NCBI GenBank assembly: GCA_023423415.1
Contig: JAFAFP010000222.1
Location: forward strand, 1 to 28,253
DNA from: Pseudomonadota bacterium
GTDB lineage: Bacteria > Pseudomonadota > Alphaproteobacteria > Rhizobiales > Xanthobacteraceae
DNA: 28,253 bases
Reading direction: 5' to 3'
The translations under genes and the position numbers were made by a program. Below the pieces are notes generated by a model. The model was given only the letters and a program-made list of their open reading frames with translations, was not told the DNA's origin and searched no databases. Every line of letters begins with the position of its first letter. Positions within the stretch are counted from its first letter, which is position 1. Positions 1-7,011 of the stretch are shown here, one piece after another.

Positions 1-1
1 C

Positions 2-1474
2 GCCGGCGGCGGCGGCAAGGGCATGCGGCTCGTCGAGCGCCATGCCGATTTCGACGCGGCAATAGAAGCCGCGCGGCGGGAAGCCAAAGCGGCTTTTGGC
101 GACGATCGCGTTTTGATTGAAAAGTACGTCTCGGCACCGCGTCACATCGAGATACAGGTGTTCGCCGATCGGCACGGCAGCGCCATTCATCTCAACGAGC
201 GCGACTGTTCGTTGCAGCGGCGGCATCAGAAAGTCATCGAGGAAGCGCCAGCCCCGGGGATGACGCCGCAATTGCGCAAGCGCATGGGCGAGGCAGCCGT
301 CGCCGCCGCCAAAGCAGTTGGCTATGTCGGGGCCGGAACGGTCGAGTTCATTGCCGATGGCGCGAACGGTTTGAAGACCGATGGTTTCTGGTTCATGGAA
401 ATGAATACGCGGTTGCAGGTTGAACACCCGGTGACCGAGATGATCACCGGTCTCGATCTGGTCGAATGGCAGTTCCGGGTTGCTTACGGCGAACGGTTGC
501 CGATCGTACAATCCGACGTGCCGCTGCACGGTCATGCCGTCGAAGCGCGGCTCTATGCCGAAGATCCCGAACGCGAGTTTCTTCCGTCGACTGGCAAGCT
601 GGTCGCGTTGTCGTTTCCGCACGGTGCAGGCATTCGCGTCGATAGCGGAGTTGAGGAAGGGGGAGAGATTTCGCCTTACTACGATCCGATGATCGCCAAA
701 GTCATCGTACATGCACCGACACGAAGCGCAGCGCTCGACAAGCTTACACAGGCACTTCACGAAACGATCGTCGTCGGTCCTCGTACCAATCTCGCGTTTC
801 TCGGTGCGCTATCGCGTTCGGCCGATTTCCGGGATGGGCGCTTCGATACCGGATATATCGCCACACACCAGGACGAGCTGGGGCTAACTGCACCAGGCAT
901 CGATGCTGCAGCCGCCGCGCGCGGGGCCGCGTTTTTGCTTTCGCGCACGGCCTTCGTACCAGGTGATGGGATACACGCGCCGTCATCGCCCTGGGACGTT
1001 GCCGACGGTTTTCAGTTGTCGGGGCCGCGACAGACGACACTGCCGATCATTGTCAATGGTGAACCGGAGGTCGCGATTCTGGACTATGCCGATGGTGCCC
1101 AACGCCTGACAGTACACGATACTGAACCGGATATGCAGGCCCGGCTGATCGAGGTGCCGTCCGCTGTCTATGTGTTGCGTGGCGGACGGCAGACACGGGT
1201 TGCCTTGAAGGATTTTGAGGCCGCCGAAGCGGGGAACGCGGATCACGACGGGATCATTCGTGCGCCGATGCATGGTAAATTGCTTGCCGTTCTCGTCTTG
1301 CCCGGAGAGGCGGTCACGAAGGGACACCGGCTGGCCATCATCGAAGCGATGAAAATGGAACATGCCCTGATTGCGCCGCGCGACGGCGTGGTCGGCGATG
1401 TGACGGCAGAGATCGGCGCCCAACTGGCCGAGGGGGCCCGCATCATGTCCATCGAACCGGCGGAAGCCGGCTGA
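2..1474 (+). CDS. mccA: Biotin-dependent acyl-CoA carboxylase, biotin-carboxylase/carrier subunit (probably 3-methylcrotonyl-CoA carboxylase alpha), 5' end cut by the window
   Basis: The frame is already open at the left edge: codons before the first ATG (position 23) encode the Gly-rich ATP-loop AGGGGKGM, so the start lies outside the window. What remains is the rest of the biotin carboxylase domain (ERDCSLQRRHQK, the MEMNTRLQVEHPVTE block, VEARLYAEDP), a linker, and a C-terminal biotinyl domain. The biotin attachment site EAMKMEH has its lysine codon at 1352-1354, about 39 residues from the end, as usual. The family carboxylates biotin with ATP and bicarbonate and hands the CO2 to a partner carboxyltransferase. 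The domain order and sequence style fit 3-methylcrotonyl-CoA carboxylase of leucine breakdown. Propionyl- or geranyl-CoA carboxylase is possible because the partner gene is not in view. The family is certain, the substrate is inferred. Confidence 0.9.
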   Translation, partial: AGGGGKGMRLVERHADFDAAIEAARREAKAAFGDDRVLIEKYVSAPRHIEIQVFADRHGSAIHLNERDCSLQRRHQKVIEEAPAPGMTPQLRKRMGEAAVAAAKAVGYVGAGTVEFIADGANGLKTDGFWFMEMNTRLQVEHPVTEMITGLDLVEWQFRVAYGERLPIVQSDVPLHGHAVEARLYAEDPEREFLPSTGKLVALSFPHGAGIRVDSGVEEGGEISPYYDPMIAKVIVHAPTRSAALDKLTQALHETIVVGPRTNLAFLGALSRSADFRDGRFDTGYIATHQDELGLTAPGIDAAAAARGAAFLLSRTAFVPGDGIHAPSSPWDVADGFQLSGPRQTTLPIIVNGEPEVAILDYADGAQRLTVHDTEPDMQARLIEVPSAVYVLRGGRQTRVALKDFEAAEAGNADHDGIIRAPMHGKLLAVLVLPGEAVTKGHRLAIIEAMKMEHALIAPRDGVVGDVTAEIGAQLAEGARIMSIEPAEAG

Positions 1475-1563
1475 CCTGTTCTGTGACTGGTCTCCTATCC
1501 ACTTTACCCAGACTGTGAACGCCTTATTGATGGGGTGGGGGCGTTTCCGTAATAGAAGAGACA

Positions 1564-2001
1564 ATGCCGCTTCATCTGATCAAACTCTGCGTAGGCTGCG
1601 ACTCCATCGACGACCTGAAGGAATGGGTTTCTGCCCGCCTCAAGGAAAAGAAGAAGCGTGGGCAGAAGCCGGAGCACATCCACACCACCCGTATGGTGCC
1701 CAAGCGCGCCGAAGAGCTGATTGACGGTGGTTCTCTCTACTGGGTAATCAAGGGGCAGGTGATGTGCCGCGAGCGCATCCTCGATCTGCGTCCCTTCGTG
1801 GACAAGGAAGGCATCGGCCGCTGCCACATCGTTTTGGATGGCAAGATCAAGCCGGTGATGCCGCGGCCCTACCGGGCGTTTCAGGGCTGGCGATACCTGA
1901 GCGACAAGGATGCGCCCGGCGATATCAGCAAGGCCGCGCCCGGCGTTGCGGCGATGCCCGAAGACCTGCGCCGCGAATTGCGCGAACTCGGGTTGCTTTG
2001 A
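1564..2001 (+). CDS. DUF1489 family protein
   Basis: A 145-residue soluble protein beginning MPLHLIKLCVG. I recognise it as the DUF1489 family, small conserved proteins common in Alphaproteobacteria with no established function. Visible traits are a basic segment with several lysines (residues about 27-37), a central RERILDLRPF segment and an acidic C-terminus. There are no membrane segments and no signal peptide. The chosen ATG has a purine-rich AGAAGAG about 5 bases upstream. It follows the carboxylase gene by 89 bases on the same strand and precedes the dioxygenase gene by 71 bases, so co-transcription is possible but not shown. Family assignment is from recognition of the sequence, and I offer no function. 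Confidence 0.8.
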   Translation: MPLHLIKLCVGCDSIDDLKEWVSARLKEKKKRGQKPEHIHTTRMVPKRAEELIDGGSLYWVIKGQVMCRERILDLRPFVDKEGIGRCHIVLDGKIKPVMPRPYRAFQGWRYLSDKDAPGDISKAAPGVAAMPEDLRRELRELGLL

Positions 2002-2029
2002 GCTTTTCCGCCTCTTCGGTGCTATAAGC

Positions 2030-2050
2030 CCTGCAGGAAACGTCTGCAGG
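2030..2050. promoter_or_regulatory. Paired CTGCAG palindromes just upstream of the dioxygenase gene
   Basis: CCTGCAGG (2030-2037) and TCTGCAGG (2043-2050) lie 13 bases apart, 23 bases before the dioxygenase ATG and downstream of a possible -10-like TATAAG at 2023-2028. A palindromic site repeated at slightly more than one helical turn is compatible with an operator for a dimeric repressor. It could also be chance or an mRNA hairpin. No regulator is identified. Confidence 0.25.
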
Positions 2051-2072
2051 AAGAGCGCGAAAGAGTGCCGTC

Positions 2073-3011
2073 ATGATTATTGCCGACCAGAATGAAGTCA
2101 CCACCGCCGTTCTCGAGGCGATGGAAAAAACGCCGGATCCGCGTCTTCGGGAAATCGTGACTCTGATGATCAAGAACCTGCATGGCTTCATTCGCGAGGC
2201 GAAGCTGAGCGAGGAAGAGTTTCAGCAGGCCTGTAATTTCATCGTCCGGCTCGGCCAGAAGTCGAATGCATCGCATAACGAAGTGGTGCTGATGGCCGGT
2301 TCGCTCGGTGTGTCGTCACTCGTCTGCCTCCTCAACAACGGCAACAAGGGGCAAACCGAAACATCGGCGTCGATGCTTGGTCCATTCTGGCGCCTGGAGT
2401 CGCCACACACGGAGAACGGCGGATCAATCGTGCGTTCGCCCACGCCCGGACCGGAGTTGTTCGTGAACGGCAGCATTGTCGACGGCGAGGGCGCACCGAT
2501 TGCGGATGCCATCGTCGATGTGTGGCAGTCCTCGCCAGAAGGCTTGTACGAAAATCAGGATCCGAGTCAGGCCGACATGAATCTGCGGGGGCAGTTCCGC
2601 AGTGACGCAAACGGCAATTTTTCGTTCCGCAGCGTGATGCCGGCCGGCTATCCGATTCCGGTCGATGGCCCGGTGGGGGATTTCATTCGCGCGGTGAAGC
2701 GGCCGCATAATTACCGGCCCGCGCATGTGCATTTCCTGATCTACAAGCCGGGGTTCAAGACGCTCATTTCGCAGATCTACGTCAACGATGATCCGCTGTT
2801 GGACAGCGATGTGCAGTTTGGCGTCACCAAGGCATTGATTGGCAATTACGTGAAGCACGAGAACGAGGCCGCGCCCGTCGCCGGTGTCAAAGCGCCGTGG
2901 TATTCACTCGGCTACACTTTTGCGATGGAGAAGGGCGACGCCAAGCTTCCGCGCGCGCCGATCACCGGCAAATCGGTTGCTCAGACGGCTTCACCTGCAA
3001 TGGTGAAGTAG
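2073..3011 (+). CDS. Intradiol ring-cleavage dioxygenase (catechol/hydroxyquinol 1,2-dioxygenase type)
   Basis: 312 residues. Residues about 1-100 match the catechol-dioxygenase N-terminal helical domain. The catalytic beta-sandwich follows from TSASMLGPFW onward. All four iron(III) ligands of the family can be assigned: Tyr159 (EGLYENQ), Tyr193 (MPAGYPIP), His218 and His220 (RPAHVHF). Known members cleave catechol or hydroxyquinol between the two hydroxyls to give muconate or maleylacetate, feeding the beta-ketoadipate pathway. The presence of the N-terminal domain excludes protocatechuate 3,4-dioxygenase. Length fits CatA or hydroxyquinol dioxygenase. No pathway partners (muconate isomerase, maleylacetate reductase, LysR regulator) lie within the window, so this is an orphan copy and the substrate is unresolved. 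Confidence 0.88.
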   Translation: MIIADQNEVTTAVLEAMEKTPDPRLREIVTLMIKNLHGFIREAKLSEEEFQQACNFIVRLGQKSNASHNEVVLMAGSLGVSSLVCLLNNGNKGQTETSASMLGPFWRLESPHTENGGSIVRSPTPGPELFVNGSIVDGEGAPIADAIVDVWQSSPEGLYENQDPSQADMNLRGQFRSDANGNFSFRSVMPAGYPIPVDGPVGDFIRAVKRPHNYRPAHVHFLIYKPGFKTLISQIYVNDDPLLDSDVQFGVTKALIGNYVKHENEAAPVAGVKAPWYSLGYTFAMEKGDAKLPRAPITGKSVAQTASPAMVK

Positions 3012-3183
3012 ATGATGGCGTTGGAATCCACGAAATTGCGCAGCGGGATACCGCGCGCAGCTTTTTGATTTGCACTCACAAGTTTTTGAGAAGCCGCCTG
3101 CTCGTCTTGCGGGAGTCAGTTCCGTCAGCTAGCTAGCGGCCCGCTTCTGGTTCCCTCCCTGTAATCTTATCGAAAAATCAGAC

Positions 3184-4119
3184 ATGGCCGGGTTTCGACG
3201 TCTTGCGACGCTTGCGTTGTGTGTTGCTCTTGCGATTGCGCCGCTGAATGCGATGGCGCAGGAAATCGAGGTCTCCGAGGCTGCTCAGACCGCGCGTGAA
3301 ACGCAGATGGCCCAGGCCAACCCATTTCCTCAGCCGGTCGGAAAGCCGCCTGCACAGCAGCAGGCGGCCCGCACCCAGCAGGGAGCGTCGGCCGCCGTCG
3401 GCAACGTCGCGAGCGTTGCACAGCCGGCGAGCGTTGCGCGCGGTGGCTCCGGTTCGACTGCGCTGAAGAAGGGTGACGAGATCAGGAAAGGTGACCGGCT
3501 GCAGACCGGGGCCGGCGGTTCGCTCGGCGTCACATTCGATGACGAGACCTCCTTCAGCCTGAGCTCCAATGCAGCCATTACCGTGGACGATTTTCTCTAC
3601 AGGAAAGGCTCAAAAAGTCGCGCGCTGGTGAGCGTTACGCGCGGCACTGTCGGCTTTGTCGCCGCTCAGGTCGCCAAGACCGGCGATATGAAGATCAATA
3701 CCCCGACCGCAGTGTTGGGTATTCGCGGCACTACGGGCGTCATCGATGCGCCGCCCGGCCAACCGACCAACGTCAAGCTCTATCCCGACGCCAACGGCGC
3801 GGTGGGGCGCATCGAAGTGTTCGGCCGTGACGGACGATTGCTCGGTCAGCTGACCGAGGCTGCAACGGGTCTTGTGTTGCAACTTGTTGCGCAGCAGATC
3901 AGCGCCGTCCCGCTGCAGATTTCGCCGGAGCAATTGCTCCGCGACCGCAATCTCGTGCAGAACCTTTTCAACCTGCAGAGTATCGGCCGTCAGTTGATCA
4001 ATCAGCGGCTTAACCTGCGCAACATCGATCCGCGTAGTCTGCCAGGCGCGCCGCAGATCCCGTCAGTCCCGTCGATCCCGGGCCTGCCGTCGATCCCGGG
4101 TCTGCCGAGACTGCCGTAA
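3184..4119 (+). CDS. Secreted FecR-domain protein with Pro-rich repeat tail
   Basis: 311 residues. A signal peptide is visible at residues 1-26 (positively charged start, hydrophobic core ATLALCVALAIAP, AMA-Q cleavage site). A Gln/Ala-rich stretch (about 27-85) precedes a FecR-type domain at about 92-187: KKGDEIRKGDRLQTG, SLGVTFDDETSFSLS, TPTAVLGIRGTTG. A helical Gln-rich region and a C-terminal PSIPGL tandem repeat follow. FecR domains occur in iron-signalling anti-sigma regulators but also in stand-alone periplasmic or surface proteins. This one lacks the cytoplasmic and membrane segments of a true anti-sigma factor and has no sigma factor or TonB receptor nearby, so a structural or surface role is more likely. 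A strong hairpin terminator follows at 4138. Confidence 0.85.
   Translation: MAGFRRLATLALCVALAIAPLNAMAQEIEVSEAAQTARETQMAQANPFPQPVGKPPAQQQAARTQQGASAAVGNVASVAQPASVARGGSGSTALKKGDEIRKGDRLQTGAGGSLGVTFDDETSFSLSSNAAITVDDFLYRKGSKSRALVSVTRGTVGFVAAQVAKTGDMKINTPTAVLGIRGTTGVIDAPPGQPTNVKLYPDANGAVGRIEVFGRDGRLLGQLTEAATGLVLQLVAQQISAVPLQISPEQLLRDRNLVQNLFNLQSIGRQLINQRLNLRNIDPRSLPGAPQIPSVPSIPGLPSIPGLPRLP
4069..4104 (+). repeat. Two tandem 18-bp units encoding PSIPGL
   Basis: Two adjacent 18-base copies (4069-4086 and 4087-4104) differ at a single base (C/T at unit position 15) and encode PSIPGL twice near the C-terminus of the FecR-domain protein. Degenerate flanking units (PQIPSV before, PRLP after) suggest further decayed copies. 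The nucleotide identity points to a recent duplication. Confidence 0.8.
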
Positions 4120-4137
4120 CGGGCCTCGAAGAAAAGC

Positions 4138-4164
4138 AAACGGCGGGCACTTTGCCCGCCGTTT
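4138..4164. terminator. Bidirectional rho-independent terminator between fecR-domain gene and panC
   Basis: A perfect 11-bp stem, AAACGGCGGGC / GCCCGCCGTTT, with the 5-base loop ACTTT. It lies 18 bases after the FecR-domain stop and 40 bases beyond the panC stop on the opposite strand. It has an A-rich left flank and a T-containing right flank, so it can serve both converging genes. Confidence 0.8.
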
Positions 4165-4204
4165 GAGTGTTGGCCGCCGTTGAAATTCTGAAAGCGTAGC
4201 GTCC

Positions 4205-5068
4205 TCAAACGCCGATGTTGTCGATCAGCCGCGTCTTTCCGAGCTTTGCGGCGACGAGTAGCCGGATGGGGCCGTCGTTGAGATCAGCGATCGGCGCAAG
4301 CGTCTCGGTGTGGCGCGCTTCGAGATAATCCACCTTGAAGCCGGCGCGCTCGATCGCGTCGCGCCCCTTCGCCATCGCCTCCGCGATCGATTTGCCGGAT
4401 TTGATCTGCGCCGCGCTGTCCTTCATCACGCGATACAGTGTTGGTGCGATCGCGCGTTCGTCGGGCGACAGGTACACATTGCGGGACGACATCGCGAGGC
4501 CGTCCTTCTCGCGCATGGTTGGCACGCCGACGACCGTGACGGGGATATCGAGATCCTTCGCCATCCGCGTCACGACCTTCAACTGCTGATAGTCCTTCTG
4601 TCCGAATAGCGCGACATCAGGCGCAACCTGCAGGAACAGCTTCGATACGACCGTGGTGACGCCGCCGAAGAAGTGCGGGCGAAACGTATCCTCGAGGCCG
4701 GCCTTGGCCGGCCCTGCTGGCGTGATCGCTGTGGAAAAGCCATCGGGATACATGGCCTTTTCGGATGGCGCCCAGACCAGGTCGACGCCCAGTGTCGTCA
4801 AAGCGGCGAGGTCGCGTCTGAAGTCGCGCGGATAGGATCCGAAGTCTTCGGTCGGAGCGAATTGCGCGGGGTTCACGAAGATCGATACGACGACGATGTC
4901 AGCTCGGCGTTTGGCTTGCTTCACCAGTGCAAAATGCCCGTCATGGAGGGCGCCCATCGTTGGAACGAGCGCGATTTTTCGGCTCTTTCCGCGCAACTTG
5001 GCGATGACCTTCCGCAGCGGCGCGACCGCTCCGACGACAAGGGGTTTCTTGGCTGCTCTTTTGGCCAT
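4205..5068 (-). CDS. panC: Pantothenate synthetase
   Basis: 287 residues from the chosen start (MAKRAAKK). PanC joins pantoate and beta-alanine with ATP to make pantothenate, the precursor of coenzyme A. Visible hallmarks are VPTMGALHDGH with the HxGH nucleotide-binding signature (about residues 34-44), VSIFVNPAQF, the FFGGVTTVV block, GQKDYQQ, and MSSRNVYL, the KMSKS-like loop. The frame stays open upstream to 5182, but the ATG at 5066-5068 is preceded by GGAG at good spacing and gives the normal family length, while the 38-residue extension is Arg/Ser-rich and unlike PanC. It is transcribed divergently from mipZ. panB is not nearby. Confidence 0.96.
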   Translation of the reverse strand: MAKRAAKKPLVVGAVAPLRKVIAKLRGKSRKIALVPTMGALHDGHFALVKQAKRRADIVVVSIFVNPAQFAPTEDFGSYPRDFRRDLAALTTLGVDLVWAPSEKAMYPDGFSTAITPAGPAKAGLEDTFRPHFFGGVTTVVSKLFLQVAPDVALFGQKDYQQLKVVTRMAKDLDIPVTVVGVPTMREKDGLAMSSRNVYLSPDERAIAPTLYRVMKDSAAQIKSGKSIAEAMAKGRDAIERAGFKVDYLEARHTETLAPIADLNDGPIRLLVAAKLGKTRLIDNIGV

Positions 5069-5154
5069 GAACACTCCGTGGATGGTTGGCCGCCTGGATG
5101 ATCGACATTTAGCAAAACGTGGACCGGAACCAAGCCGCAGTCGTTGTGCCGCGC

Positions 5155-5189
5155 AGGTTAAGGATGAACGGCGTTCGTCCAAAGGTTAA
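5155..5189. promoter_or_regulatory. Palindrome flanked by AGGTTAA direct repeats between panC and mipZ
   Basis: GGATGAACG-G-CGTTCGTCC (5162-5180) is an inverted repeat with 9-base arms and one mismatched pair. It is bracketed by AGGTTAA at 5155-5161 and again at 5183-5189. It lies in the 188-bp divergent gap between the two translation starts, so it is placed to act as an operator for one or both genes. The binding protein is unknown. The TTAA spacing does not match the usual CtrA full site. Confidence 0.35.
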
Positions 5190-5256
5190 TCGCCGGTGGC
5201 TCTTGACCAGGCGTCCCCCAAAAAAGAGGATGCCGCAAGGCAGGGATTGTTGCGTC

Positions 5257-6171
5257 ATGTTGGTACAGGCAAATCCCCATAAGTCAGCGCACGTCATCGT
5301 CGTTGGAAATGAAAAGGGCGGTTCGGGGAAATCCACGACAGCCATTCATATCGCGATCGCGCTCTTAAGGGCTGGTCAGAAGGTTGCGACGGTCGATCTC
5401 GATTCGCGCCAGAAAAGTCTCACCCATTATGTCGAAAATCGCCGGGCCTGGGCGAGGCGCTCAAAGCTGCCACTCGACATCCCGCTGCACTTCTGTGTCG
5501 TCCGCAGCGAAGGGCTGCGCAACGATGAAAACGAACAGGCCGAATTCGCGGCCTTTGCAGAAACCGTCGCGGCTGTTGAACACAGCCATGACTTCGTGGT
5601 GATCGATACGCCCGGCTCGGACAGTTACCTGATGCGCCTCGCGCATGCGATGGCTGACACGTTGGTCACGCCCCTGAACGACAGTTTCGTCGATTTCAAC
5701 GTGCTGGGCACGGTCGATCCGCAGACCTACGCGGTGACTGGGGCCAGCCACTATGCCGAGATGGTTCTGGATGCGCGTCGGCAGCGACGCAGGGTCGATC
5801 AGGAAGCCGCAGACTGGATCGTGGTCCGCAACCGTCTGTCCATGCTGGGTTCCCGCAACAAGCGATTGTTGTCCGAAGGAATACGGCAACTCGGATTGCA
5901 GCTCGGATTTCGGGCGGCAGACGGCTTTTCCGAGCGTGTCGTTTACCGGGAGTTCTTTCCGCGGGGCTTGACTGCCCTCGATAATATCGACGCGACGACG
6001 CTTGGAACCCGGCCGAACATGTCGCACGTCACGGCCCGGCAGGAGGTGCAGGGTCTGCTGGCGGCACTGAGGCTTCCGATCGACGAAAAGGGCCGTCGCC
6101 GCGCTGCCGCCCGGGCCGAGTGGTTCAATTCCGCTGACAAGCCGCTCGAGGTTCAGGATTTGCTGGACTGA
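5257..6171 (+). CDS. mipZ: ParA-family division-site regulator MipZ
   Basis: 304 residues. The N-terminus HVIVVGNEKGGSGKST is the deviant Walker A of MipZ (signature Lys20, P-loop Lys25), followed by VDLDSRQ (about 47-52) and VVIDTPGSD (about 114-122). The VGNEKGG and TVDLDSRQ wording separates MipZ from ParA and MinD. In Caulobacter, MipZ binds the ParB-origin complex at the poles, forms a gradient and inhibits FtsZ, restricting division to midcell. I chose the ATG at 5257 (AGGGA about 10 bases upstream), giving a 13-residue lead into the first strand. An earlier in-frame ATG at 5119 would add an Arg-rich stretch crossing the intergenic palindrome. A hairpin (6184-6208) follows the stop. Confidence 0.92.
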   Translation: MLVQANPHKSAHVIVVGNEKGGSGKSTTAIHIAIALLRAGQKVATVDLDSRQKSLTHYVENRRAWARRSKLPLDIPLHFCVVRSEGLRNDENEQAEFAAFAETVAAVEHSHDFVVIDTPGSDSYLMRLAHAMADTLVTPLNDSFVDFNVLGTVDPQTYAVTGASHYAEMVLDARRQRRRVDQEAADWIVVRNRLSMLGSRNKRLLSEGIRQLGLQLGFRAADGFSERVVYREFFPRGLTALDNIDATTLGTRPNMSHVTARQEVQGLLAALRLPIDEKGRRRAAARAEWFNSADKPLEVQDLLD

Positions 6172-6183
6172 GCCGGGCCTGAT

Positions 6184-6208
6184 TGTCGCGCGAAAGTTGC
6201 GCGCGACA
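6184..6208 (+). terminator. GC-rich hairpin after mipZ
   Basis: A perfect 9-bp stem TGTCGCGCG / CGCGCGACA with a 7-base loop sits 12 bases after the mipZ stop. No T-run follows, so it could be an inefficient terminator, an mRNA 3' stabiliser or a regulatory structure before the VWA gene. Confidence 0.4.
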
Positions 6209-6273
6209 GCAGCGATACCGACTTATAGTGATCTGGAAGAGTCGGAGAGAGTGGCTCCGTTGGTCAGGACTGT

Positions 6274-7005
6274 ATGGGTAACGATCGTTCCGACGCGAAA
6301 ATTGTGAAACCGGGCACGGACAAGCCGGTTGCCTCGCGCACCGAAATTGATTCCTTCCTGGCCAAGGTCGCGTCCATGACGTCCTCGGTTGCGCCAGGCC
6401 AACGCGGCCGCCTGGTCTTTGCGCTCGATGCCACCATGAGCCGCCAGCCGACCTGGGATACCGCCTGCCGCTTGCAGGCCGACATGTTTCAGGAGGCGGG
6501 TACGATCGGCGGCCTCGATGTTCAGCTTGTCTATTTCCGAGGGCTGACGGAGTGCCGGGCCTCAGGCTGGGTTGCGCAGCCCGAGCGGCTGAGCGCGTTG
6601 ATGGAAAGGATCGATTGCCGGGGCGGCCATACGCAGATCGGAAAAGTGCTCGGGCATGTCCGTCGTGAATCCGAAAAGCGCAAAGTGCAGGCGCTGGTCT
6701 ATGTCGGCGACGCGATGGAAGAATCGATCGACGATCTTTGCGCGGCGGCTGGCGCGCTGGGTCTTCTTGGCGTGCCGGCTTTCATGTTTCAGGAAGGCCA
6801 TGACAGCATTGCAGAGAATGCCTATCGCGAGATCGCCCGTCTCAGCCGTGGCGCCTATGGCCGATTTGCGCCCGGCGCGGCACAAGAACTGGCGGAGTTG
6901 CTGCGCGCGGCCGCGGCATATGCGGCCGGCGGCATGAAAGCGCTGTCCGATCTCTCGGTGCGCAAACAAGGCGGTGCACTTAAACTGCTGCGCCAGATGA
7001 GCTGA
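6274..7005 (+). CDS. VWA-domain protein, paired with the next J-domain gene
   Basis: 243 residues, no signal peptide or membrane segment, so probably cytoplasmic. A von Willebrand factor A fold is supported by RLVFALDATMSRQ with the MIDAS motif D52-A-T-M-S56, a downstream Thr (GGHT120QIG) and Asp146 (LVYVGD146AM), which together form a complete metal site. An approximately 45-residue polar N-terminus precedes it. The ATG has AGGA about 5 bases upstream. It lies 102 bases after mipZ and only 6 bases before a J-domain gene, which suggests translational coupling and joint function. I recognise it as a conserved alphaproteobacterial VWA protein without an established role. It has no AAA+ MoxR partner here, the usual companion of many cytoplasmic VWA proteins. 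Confidence 0.85.
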   Translation: MGNDRSDAKIVKPGTDKPVASRTEIDSFLAKVASMTSSVAPGQRGRLVFALDATMSRQPTWDTACRLQADMFQEAGTIGGLDVQLVYFRGLTECRASGWVAQPERLSALMERIDCRGGHTQIGKVLGHVRRESEKRKVQALVYVGDAMEESIDDLCAAAGALGLLGVPAFMFQEGHDSIAENAYREIARLSRGAYGRFAPGAAQELAELLRAAAAYAAGGMKALSDLSVRKQGGALKLLRQMS

Positions 7006-7011
7006 CCATCG

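Noticed and set aside
1518..1544. Possible terminator AACGCC/GGCGTT between mccA and the DUF1489 gene
   Set aside because: Only a 6-bp stem with a long loop and no convincing T-run.
5069..5182. 38-residue N-terminal extension of panC
   Set aside because: Arg/Ser-rich, unlike PanC, and the ATG at 5066-5068 has a good ribosome-binding site and correct length.
5155..5189. Classical CtrA box TTAA-N7-TTAA
   Set aside because: The two TTAA elements are 24 bases apart, so the standard CtrA spacing is not met.
5119..5256. 46-residue N-terminal extension of mipZ from an earlier ATG
   Set aside because: It would cross the intergenic palindrome, is very basic and does not resemble MipZ. The later start fits the family.
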